Part shown: positions 6,040 to 11,486 of the stretch, piece after piece | How the letters are laid out: every line of letters begins with the position of its first letter | Position numbering within the stretch: the first letter of the stretch is position 1 | Assembly (NCBI GenBank): GCA_030018895.1 | Contig: JASEHM010000010.1 | Location: forward strand, 1 to 11,486 | DNA length: 11,486 nt | Direction of reading: 5' to 3' | From: Candidatus Omnitrophota bacterium | GTDB lineage: Bacteria > Omnitrophota > Gorgyraeia > Gygaellales > Profunditerraquicolaceae | Position numbers and translations under genes: made by a program | Notes under the pieces: model-generated | Database searches by the model: none | The model's input: only the letters and a program-made list of their open reading frames with translations | What the model was told of the DNA's origin: nothing

Positions 6040-7151
6040 TTATCTGCGGCGAAGCTTCCGGTGACCTGCATGCCGCAAACCTCGCCCGGGAAATCCTACA
6101 AATAAACCCGCAAATAAGAATTACAGCTGTAGGCGGAGATGCCCTGCGTCAAACAGGCATAGAGGTATTCTACGACATAAAGACAATTGCAGTAATGGGT
6201 TTTTTTGATGTCCTACGAAAACTACCACAATTTTTTTTCTTAAAAAAACTGGTCTTAGAAAAAATAAAACAGGAAAAACCTAGCGCAATAATTATGGTGG
6301 ATTTTTCCGGATTTAATCTTCGCCTTGCTAAAATAATAAAAAAAACTATCCCTATTATCTATTATATCAGCCCGCAGGTCTGGGCATCCAGGAGCGGCCG
6401 GGTAAAAACTATTAAAGAATATGTTTCAAAAATAATTGTATTTTTTAAATTTGAGGAAGAGTTTTACAAAAAATACGGGATTAACGCAAATCTCATAGGC
6501 CATCCCCTCCTAGATACCTGCAAACCCGCGATGTCAAAAAAGGAATTATTCAATAAATTGAACTTCTCTGAAACCAAAACTACCTTTGCCTTACTGCCAG
6601 GCTCACGAAAACAGGAAATAGAAAAAATCCTACCTGTAATGCTAAAGACAAGCATCCTTATCAGCAAAGAAATCCCTGATGCGCAATTTGTGATTGCAAA
6701 ATCCCTTTTAATTGACTGGGATATTTATAATCGCAATATTTGCGGCCTGAATATTAACGTAATGGTTGTTGAAGGAATTACCACGGATTGCTTAAATATT
6801 GCTGATTTCTGCCTCATCTGCTCAGGAAGCGCAACCTTAGAAACCGCAATTATGCAAAAACCTTTTGTAGTAATTTACAAGATGGGCCTCTTGAATTATC
6901 TTCTCTACCGGCCTCAAGTAAGATGCCCTTATATCGGAATGGTTAATATTATAGCAGATAAATTAGTTTGCCCTGAGTTTATCCAATTCAAGGCATCCCC
7001 AAAAAAAATCGCAAAAACTGTTTTAGAAATCCTTAAAAATCCTGTTAGATTAGAACGCATTAAATCCGGCCTCAGTCAGGTAAGAGATTTACTGGGCGAA
7101 AAAGGCGCAACAGCTCGCGCAGCGAAAATTATTACTGCTATTTTAGAATAA
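6018..7151 (+). CDS. lpxB: Lipid A disaccharide synthase
   Basis: A 377-residue GT-B glycosyltransferase (GT19) that joins UDP-2,3-diacylglucosamine and lipid X to form the lipid A disaccharide at the inner membrane. Family motifs: GEASGD (11-16), VGGDALRQTGIE (38-49), VDFSGFN (94-100), ISPQVWASR (117-125), GHPLLDT (161-167), LPGSRKQE (193-200) and CSGSATLETA (268-277), the donor-site segment. Length is typical (about 380). The start at 6018 lies inside the preceding gene (22-nt overlap) and gives the normal MPQKNILIICGEASGD N-terminus. No good Shine-Dalgarno is seen, so translational coupling is likely. Confidence 0.97.
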   Translation: MPQKNILIICGEASGDLHAANLAREILQINPQIRITAVGGDALRQTGIEVFYDIKTIAVMGFFDVLRKLPQFFFLKKLVLEKIKQEKPSAIIMVDFSGFNLRLAKIIKKTIPIIYYISPQVWASRSGRVKTIKEYVSKIIVFFKFEEEFYKKYGINANLIGHPLLDTCKPAMSKKELFNKLNFSETKTTFALLPGSRKQEIEKILPVMLKTSILISKEIPDAQFVIAKSLLIDWDIYNRNICGLNINVMVVEGITTDCLNIADFCLICSGSATLETAIMQKPFVVIYKMGLLNYLLYRPQVRCPYIGMVNIIADKLVCPEFIQFKASPKKIAKTVLEILKNPVRLERIKSGLSQVRDLLGEKGATARAAKIITAILE

Positions 7152-7152
7152 A

Positions 7153-7176
7153 ACAGAACCGTTCCCTTTATTCTGT
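7153..7176. terminator. Weak bidirectional terminator between convergent lpxB and the L27 gene
   Basis: ACAGAA (7153-7158) pairs with TTCTGT (7171-7176) around a 12-nt loop, followed by CCTTTTT on the plus strand and TTTTA on the minus strand. It starts right after the lpxB stop, and the L27 stop is six bases to its right. The 6-bp stem is short, so confidence is low. Confidence 0.35.
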
Positions 7177-7181
7177 CCTTT

Positions 7182-7427
7182 TTATTCTACGTTATTTTTT
7201 TCAGGCTTGATATTTATAAATGTACGGACTTTACCACGGCTGGTTCTTTTTTTGGTAAAATAAACTTTGCCTGCGCAAAGAGCGGTTAAAGTAGCTGGGC
7301 CTTGCACATTAAGGCCTGCCTTATAAGTATCTACGCCCCTTGCAAGGATCTGGCCTATTTTTACTAATTTACCGCCGGAAACCTTTATCATCCTATCTTT
7401 TTTAGGAGTTGAAAAACCGCCTATCAT
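7182..7427 (-). CDS. rpmA: Divergent ribosomal protein bL27 (N-terminal arm altered)
   Basis: An 81-residue basic protein. The bL27 core is recognisable: KVSGGKLVKIGQILARG (about 15-31) aligns with the family's VKRFGGQ-VKAGNILVRQRG, then NVQGPATLTALCAGKVYFTKKR matches NVGIGKDHTLFALVDGKVKFERK. The usual start AHKKGGGSSRNGRDS, which reaches towards the peptidyl-transferase centre, is replaced by a short MIGGFSTPKKDRM. The start at 7427 is fixed by AAAGGAG at 7435-7441; the longer open frame upstream translates a palindromic repeat. It is not beside rplU (L21), its usual partner. It could be the only L27 of this genome or a second, divergent paralogue. Confidence 0.75.
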   Translation of the reverse strand: MIGGFSTPKKDRMIKVSGGKLVKIGQILARGVDTYKAGLNVQGPATLTALCAGKVYFTKKRTSRGKVRTFINIKPEKNNVE

Positions 7428-7472
7428 TTGCCTGCTCCTTTCGTTATAGTACCCTGTAACATTAATTTCTAA

Positions 7473-7537
<65 letters not shown>

Positions 7538-7600
7538 ATGTCAATAATTTGTGTCACAGTGTAATAGTGTCCAATCAATTAAATAAATGTATGATATTTA

Positions 7601-7760
7601 ACGCGAATAAAGAACGCGAAAGAACGCGAATTTAATACGAATGAACGCGAATATTCAAATTAGCGTTTATTCGTTCAGAATTAGCGTTTATTTGCGTTAA
7701 AGCGTTTATTCGTTCAAAATTAGCGTTTATTCGCATTAAAGCGTTTATTCGCGTTTTAGC
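7601..7760. repeat. Iterated GCGTTTATTCG array (39-bp higher-order unit)
   Basis: Two tandem 39-bp units at 7663-7701 and 7702-7740, each made of a 21-mer and an 18-mer that both begin GCGTTTATTYG, plus a partial third at 7741-7757. The preceding 60 bp (7601-7662) carry related words in opposite orientation (ACGCGAAT, ACGCGAATAAAG), so the whole can fold as a long imperfect hairpin. It fills most of the gap between the TVP38 and L27 genes. The rest of 7536-7600 is AT-rich with nothing I recognise. Confidence 0.75.
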
Positions 7761-7784
7761 AATTCTTATTTAGTAAACAAAGCA

Positions 7785-8483
7785 TTATAGCCTATCTCTT
7801 TTTCTATTAGCGCTTATTTTAAAAATCACCATTACTACCATTAAAACATAAACAAAACTAAACAACATCAATCCCTTATTCTTTAAAAAGTACTCTGCTA
7901 TCTGCTGTGGATCAGCCAATGCGTTTTTCCCCACACCGGCAAGGATATACTGTATCCAGAATATCTTAAGCGGCGAACCAAGGATTACTGCTGCCAGATA
8001 TTTTTTAAAACGGATACTGGTAAGGCCGCTCGCCAAATCCATAAATCTATAAGGAACAAGCGGCGTTGTCCTGAGTATAAAAAGCCAGAAAAAACTCACC
8101 CCGCCTAATTCCTTATCCAGGCGCTCATATTTTTTGGTTAATGACTTTTCTACATACGCCCTGCCTAAATTGCGGCTAAGATAAAACAAAATAGCCGCAT
8201 TTATGCTTTCTGCTATACAAATAAAAGCTGCGCTTAAAGGAGCGCCGAATAAAAGGGCACCGATAAGCCAAAATATATCTTTGGAAAAAAAGACGAAAAA
8301 AGTAATAATAACGTAAAGGGCGATATATAAAAAACCGCTGCAAAATAAAGGAAATCTTTGTAAAGACCTCTGTATAAGCTCTGTATCAATATGCAGAAAT
8401 CTTTGAAAATAAAAAATAAGGGCAGCGGCAAGAATAACGAAAGCCAGGAATTTAGCCTCTTGTTTATATTTCTTGATATTCAT
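7785..8483 (-). CDS. TVP38/TMEM64 (VTT/DedA superfamily) inner-membrane protein
   Basis: A 232-residue multi-pass membrane protein. Hydrophobic segments lie near 12-29, 45-66, 70-102, 130-146, 160-185 and 203-222. The family signature is present: GALLFG (75-80), then a soluble link with YLSRNLGR (101-108), and FILRTTPLVPYRFMDLASGL (135-154), the re-entrant hairpin region with its conserved Arg and Pro. VTT-domain proteins are linked to lipid scrambling or undecaprenyl-phosphate recycling, but the substrate cannot be told here. The ATG at 8483 has a modest AAGG about 6 nt upstream. It follows the NIL gene by 51 nt on the same strand and may be the last gene of that cluster. Confidence 0.9.
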   Translation of the reverse strand: MNIKKYKQEAKFLAFVILAAALIFYFQRFLHIDTELIQRSLQRFPLFCSGFLYIALYVIITFFVFFSKDIFWLIGALLFGAPLSAAFICIAESINAAILFYLSRNLGRAYVEKSLTKKYERLDKELGGVSFFWLFILRTTPLVPYRFMDLASGLTSIRFKKYLAAVILGSPLKIFWIQYILAGVGKNALADPQQIAEYFLKNKGLMLFSFVYVLMVVMVIFKISANRKRDRL

Positions 8484-8534
8484 TTTAGCCTTTTTCTTTA
8501 TACTTTCGCCCCGCGCCTTAAGGCAGACAGATCT

Positions 8535-8765
8535 TCATTTCGTGGCTTTGATTTTTTCAATATTTATATTCTTGCCTTTTAAATACTCAAAGGCCCTTGT
8601 TAATTCTTCTTCGCTTCCCTCTACGCTAAGTATAGACCAACCGGAATACATAGAAAACGACGCCTCAAATATATTCAGGTTAATGTCAAAATTTTTACAA
8701 AGGCAGCAAATTATAGACTCATCCTTTAAATCCCCGGGAAAGGTTAACCCAATTAATACTTTCAT
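8535..8765 (-). CDS. Free-standing NIL (ACT-like) domain protein
   Basis: A 76-residue soluble protein that is nearly all one domain. LTFPGDLKDESIICCLCKNF (7-26), then DINLNIFEASFSMYSGWSIL and EGSEEELTRAFEYLKGKNI, match the beta-alpha-beta-beta-alpha pattern of the NIL domain, best known as the C-terminal methionine-sensing domain of MetN ABC ATPases and also fused to ferredoxins. Here it stands alone, directly after a pilus-type ATPase: the start is 8 nt past that stop codon, and GAGGAG within the ATPase's last codons (about 13 nt away) is the only ribosome-binding candidate. Three clustered cysteines (20, 21, 23) are notable. Ligand and role unknown. Confidence 0.75.
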   Translation of the reverse strand: MKVLIGLTFPGDLKDESIICCLCKNFDINLNIFEASFSMYSGWSILSVEGSEEELTRAFEYLKGKNINIEKIKATK

Positions 8766-8773
8766 AATAATAT

Positions 8774-10441
8774 TTAGACCTCCTCTGTCACCCGCAATAC
8801 CTCATCTATTGTTGCAGCGCCTGTCCTGATTTTTTCTAAAGCATCCTCGTATAAGGTGCGCATCCCCAACTCTACTGCCTTCTTCTGAATTTCATAGCCT
8901 GATGCCTTAGCAATAATCATACTCTTTATTTCCTCATTAATTACTAAAAACTCAAAGATACCGCTGCGACCCAGATATCCGGTATTTTTGCAATTTGTAC
9001 ATCCCCTGCCCCGGTAAAATTCTATTTCCCGGCTCATTTTTAAATCAGCCAGCATATCAACAGAAGGCGCATACCTTTCTTTGCATTTAGGGCAGATTAA
9101 CCGCACTAATCTCTGGCTTAATACTCCGATAACCGAAGTAGCAATTAAAAATGGCTCAATACCCATATCCAGGAGCCGGGTTAAAGAGCTGGCAGCGTCA
9201 TTAGTATGCAGAGTAGAAAACACCAAATGCCCGGTTAAAGACGCAGAAATAGCAATCTCAGCGGTTTCTTTATCACGGATCTCGCCCACCATTACTATAT
9301 CCGGATCCTGGCGCAAAATACTGCGCAGTCCTGTGGCAAAGGTTATACCTGCAAGCGGATTAACCTGCGTTTGACGGATAAGAGGGATTTCGTATTCTAC
9401 AGGATCCTCAATAGTGATAATATTTTTTTCCATGCTGTTTATACAGGATAAAGCGGCATAAAGGGTCGTGGTCTTGCCTGAACCAGTCGGCCCGGTAACT
9501 AAAATTATTCCATTTGGCCTGCGGATTAATTTTTCAAAGTTCTTTAAGTCTGTTTTAGAAAAGCCTAATTCCACCAACCCTAAAAGGACATTGGACTTAT
9601 CCAAAATTCTTAAAACTATATTTTCTCCATAAACCGTGGGAAAAGAAGAAACCCGCAAATCTAAATTCCTGTTTTCTATTCTCATCTGGATCCGGCCGTC
9701 CTGGGGTTTACGTATCTCAGCTATATCCATCCCAGCCATTACCTTAATACGTGAAGCAAATGCGCTCTGAAGATGTTTAGGGAGTATTTGAGCCTCATAT
9801 AAAATCCCGTCAATGCGAAAACGAATAAGCACCTTGTCCAAACTAGGCTCAATATGGATGTCGCTTGAACGCTCTCTAACTGCCTGCACAATAATCAGAT
9901 TTACCAATTTTATAACCGGCGGCTCCTCAGCAATATCAGCTAAATCCTTAACGCCCTTTGCCTGAGCAATTAATTTTTCTTCAGTCAAGTCTTCTGTTAT
10001 TCTTTTAACGTCTCCCACTGCCCCGTAATATTGGTCAATAACCCCTGCGATTGCCCCTTGAGAGGCTAATACCGGTTCAATCACAGCCATATTGCTCTTT
10101 TTTCTTATTTCATCTAACGCTACAATATCCTGAGGATCTACTATTGCTATGGTAAGCGAATTGCCGATTTTAAATAGAGGCAGAGCCTTAAATTTCCTTG
10201 CCAATTCTTCCGGAATAAGCTTTATCACCTCAGGGTCAATCAAATAATCCGTTAAATCCATAAACGGAACGCCAATAAAATCAGCCCAGGTCTTTAAGAT
10301 ATCTGCCTCAGAAATAAACCCTAAATGTTCTAAGGCCTTTTCTAAAGGCATGCCCAGCCTATTTGCTTCCTTTTGAGCTTGAGTAACCTGCTCTTGCGTA
10401 ATTATGCCTTTGGAAATAAGTAAATTTATATTTGCGTTCAT
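8774..10441 (-). CDS. Type IV pilus / type II secretion assembly ATPase (PilB/GspE family)
   Basis: A 555-residue cytoplasmic hexameric ATPase that powers pilin or pseudopilin assembly. It has an N-terminal MshEN/GspE-N domain (about 1-145, beginning ISKGIITQEQVTQAQ), the SDIHIEPS segment (193-200), Walker A GPTGSGKT (317-324), an Asp-box ITIEDPVEY, Walker B IVMVGEIRD (catalytic E387), a His-box TLHTND, and a zinc-binding tetracysteine CPKC (450-453) and CTNC (481-484). The open frame begins 6 codons earlier with an ATGA overlap of the receiver gene. I prefer the ATG at 10441 because AAAGGAG lies 8 nt upstream of it. PilB and GspE cannot be separated without the partner genes. Confidence 0.95.
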   Translation of the reverse strand: MNANINLLISKGIITQEQVTQAQKEANRLGMPLEKALEHLGFISEADILKTWADFIGVPFMDLTDYLIDPEVIKLIPEELARKFKALPLFKIGNSLTIAIVDPQDIVALDEIRKKSNMAVIEPVLASQGAIAGVIDQYYGAVGDVKRITEDLTEEKLIAQAKGVKDLADIAEEPPVIKLVNLIIVQAVRERSSDIHIEPSLDKVLIRFRIDGILYEAQILPKHLQSAFASRIKVMAGMDIAEIRKPQDGRIQMRIENRNLDLRVSSFPTVYGENIVLRILDKSNVLLGLVELGFSKTDLKNFEKLIRRPNGIILVTGPTGSGKTTTLYAALSCINSMEKNIITIEDPVEYEIPLIRQTQVNPLAGITFATGLRSILRQDPDIVMVGEIRDKETAEIAISASLTGHLVFSTLHTNDAASSLTRLLDMGIEPFLIATSVIGVLSQRLVRLICPKCKERYAPSVDMLADLKMSREIEFYRGRGCTNCKNTGYLGRSGIFEFLVINEEIKSMIIAKASGYEIQKKAVELGMRTLYEDALEKIRTGAATIDEVLRVTEEV

Positions 10442-10455
10442 AATCATTGCTCCTT

Positions 10456-10827
10456 TCATCCGCCAAGCAACTGACTAATCTTCTCTAATAACACCTTGGC
10501 ATCAAAAGGTTTGGTAATATACCCGTCAGCACGTACTTCTTTACCTATATTCTTATCTGCCTCATGGGCGCAGGCAGTAAAAATAATAATCGGAATTTTT
10601 TTATATTTTTCGTCAAACTTTAACAACCGGCAAACCTTGTAACCATCCATCTTAGGAAGCATCAGGTCTAATATGATTAAATCTGGTTTTTCTTTTTTTG
10701 CCTTGTCTAAACCTTCAAGGCCATCCCCTGCAGAAATAACCTCATAATCATTAGCCTCAAGCCTCAAGGTTACAGTTTCAATTAAATCCTTCTCATCCTC
10801 AATAATCAATATTTTCTTTTTATCCAT
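10456..10827 (-). CDS. CheY-like single-domain response regulator
   Basis: A 123-residue receiver domain with no output domain. The acidic pocket is E10/D11, the phospho-acceptor D54 sits in LIILDLMLPKMDG, the conserved Thr in IIFTA, and the Lys in GYITKPF. It is intact and should be phosphorylatable; no kinase is visible. It directly precedes the PilB/GspE-type ATPase (stop overlapping that gene's leader), which suggests control of pilus or secretion assembly by protein contact. Its start codon lies four bases after the 3' CCA of the embedded tRNA, with no Shine-Dalgarno possible outside the tRNA and no alternative start upstream in frame. Confidence 0.95.
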   Translation of the reverse strand: MDKKKILIIEDEKDLIETVTLRLEANDYEVISAGDGLEGLDKAKKEKPDLIILDLMLPKMDGYKVCRLLKFDEKYKKIPIIIFTACAHEADKNIGKEVRADGYITKPFDAKVLLEKISQLLGG

Positions 10828-10831
10828 AATT

Positions 10832-10908
10832 TGGTGGCGGAGAGTGGATTTAAACCACCGACCAAGCGGGTATGAGCCGCGTGCTCTATCAGACTGAGCT
10901 ACTCCGCC
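10832..10908 (-). tRNA. tRNA with CAU anticodon (Met; Ile2 possible)
   Basis: 77 nt including an encoded CCA. Acceptor GGCGGAG pairs perfectly with CTCCGCC, discriminator A. D-stem GCTC/GAGC. Anticodon loop CTCATAC (anticodon CAT) sits on a stem with four Watson-Crick pairs and a C27-U43 mismatch. T-stem GGTGG/CCACT with one G-U pair. Two tertiary positions are off: the D-loop AGTCTGATA has U where G18 is expected, and the T-loop is TTTAAAT, U instead of C56. The anticodon fits elongator Met or lysidine-modified Ile2; the TGGTC variable region occurs in both. It lies 8 nt after one coding gene and 4 nt before the next. Confidence 0.9.
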
Positions 10909-10916
10909 AAATATCC

Positions 10917-11393
10917 TTACTCTCTTAAAATCAGCTCAATATTTCTGGAGCCGTCATTTAAAATAACTCTATCCTGTTTTATATCAACCACAGTAACTGC
11001 TCCTATTTTATCACCTATTTTTACAATATCATTATTTATTATTGCCAGAGAACCTTTTTTATCCCAAATTATACCCACAAGCCTTAAGCCAATCACCTCT
11101 TCGTCGCAAAAGTAAGTCTCTCCGCTAAAAGGGCATCTCCCCCAAACAGAATCAGCCTTTGCATTATCCGAACCTGTTAGTTTATTACTAGCGCCAATTC
11201 CAATGGCTGGCTTATCCAGGAAAAGCGCAGCTTTCTGGTTTACCCCGCCAATCACGCCTACGGCGGATTCCGCAAAATGCGGAAAAGTGGGGCCTGCCCT
11301 TTTTTTAATTATCTTAAAGGTATTTCCCCAGGTAAAAATAAAAATCAGGATTAATGCGCCTATGATAATTATCTCTACACGTTTTTTGGTCAT
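10917..11393 (-). CDS. Membrane-anchored GspC/PilP-like secretion or pilus accessory protein
   Basis: A 158-residue protein with a short basic N-terminus, one transmembrane segment (about 7-25), a low-complexity periplasmic linker, the motif WGRCPF (84-89), and a C-terminal beta-rich domain beginning LRLVGIIWD with AIINNDIVKIGDKIGAVTVV and DRVILNDG. That domain follows the pattern of the GspC homology region / PilP fold (L-x-GI-x-WD, AII-x-N-x-x-V-x-x-GD), which links inner-membrane platform and secretin. Cysteines at 87 and 96 could form a disulfide. Placement upstream of the PilB/GspE-type ATPase on the same strand supports the role. No clear Shine-Dalgarno precedes the ATG at 11393. The subfamily call is tentative. 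Confidence 0.65.
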   Translation of the reverse strand: MTKKRVEIIIIGALILIFIFTWGNTFKIIKKRAGPTFPHFAESAVGVIGGVNQKAALFLDKPAIGIGASNKLTGSDNAKADSVWGRCPFSGETYFCDEEVIGLRLVGIIWDKKGSLAIINNDIVKIGDKIGAVTVVDIKQDRVILNDGSRNIELILRE

Positions 11394-11429
11394 AATCTGT
11401 TAATTAGCTAAACAGTGTGCATAATTTCT

Positions 11430-11486
11430 CACGTCATTGCGACTGTGTCGCAATTCGTGTTTTTCGTCATTGCGAGGAGCGAACGA
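11430..11486. repeat. Dispersed CGTCATTGCGA repeat at the right edge
   Basis: Two direct occurrences of CGTCATTGCGA (11431-11441 and 11465-11475). The first forms a 7-bp hairpin TTGCGAC/GTCGCAA; the second continues GGAGCGAACGA to the window end, a common dispersed-repeat head. The left window edge has the same head on the opposite strand. Confidence 0.55.

Noticed and set aside
7443..7470. L27 promoter (TAGAAA, 17 bp, TATAAC on the minus strand)
   Set aside because: The start site would fall inside the Shine-Dalgarno (about 7436), removing the ribosome-binding site from the transcript.
7601..7760. CRISPR array
   Set aside because: Units are contiguous and nearly identical with no unique spacers, and no cas gene is present.

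Overview
The window looks like chromosomal sequence from a Gram-negative (LPS-making), AT-rich, uncultured-type bacterium. It carries lipid A genes (lpxB, an msbA-type flippase), type IV pilus/type II secretion genes, a short EF-Ts, and many small palindromic repeats whose chance translations give strings such as CHSRESGNPE. This mix fits Omnitrophota (former OP3) or a related phylum, but that placement is inference from gene mix and repeat style, not from a marker tree.

Layout. (1) 1-100: a fragment of a dispersed repeat. (2) 101-2459, minus strand: the universal rpsB-tsf-pyrH cluster (30S protein S2, EF-Ts, UMP kinase). The tsf-pyrH spacer is swollen by repeats, and a probable promoter and leader hairpin lie in front of rpsB. 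(3) 2572-4943: an msbA-like lipid A/oligosaccharide exporter gene surrounded by three miniature inverted-repeat elements. Two are near-identical 161-bp copies in opposite orientation, each with its own roughly 9-bp target duplication. The third, 147 bp long with an 8-bp duplication, sits in the last codons of msbA and rewrote its C-terminus. (4) 4999-7151, plus strand: a promoter, a structured leader, a Gfo/Idh/MocA oxidoreductase (possibly GnnA-like) and lpxB, overlapping by 22 nt. (5) 7182-7427, minus: a divergent, N-terminally altered bL27. (6) 7428-7784: no gene; a 63-bp palindromic repeat and a 39-bp-unit repeat array. (7) 7785-11393, minus: a tight cluster of a GspC/PilP-like membrane-anchored protein, an embedded CAU-anticodon tRNA, a CheY-like receiver, a PilB/GspE ATPase, a free-standing NIL domain protein and a TVP38/VTT membrane protein. 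(8) 11394-11486: more dispersed repeat.

Functionally, the window combines translation and UMP synthesis, outer-membrane lipid A synthesis and export (lpxB with msbA), and a pilus or secretion machine with a receiver domain next to its motor. I see no defence system, CRISPR array, intact transposase or phage gene. The most original signals are the non-coding ones. The same three-hairpin core (closed by TGTCAT/ATGACA) appears free and inside two element families with unrelated ends. One element insertion can be undone on paper to recover the older msbA 3' end. A slightly aberrant tRNA gene lies between coding genes, with the next start codon four bases after its CCA.
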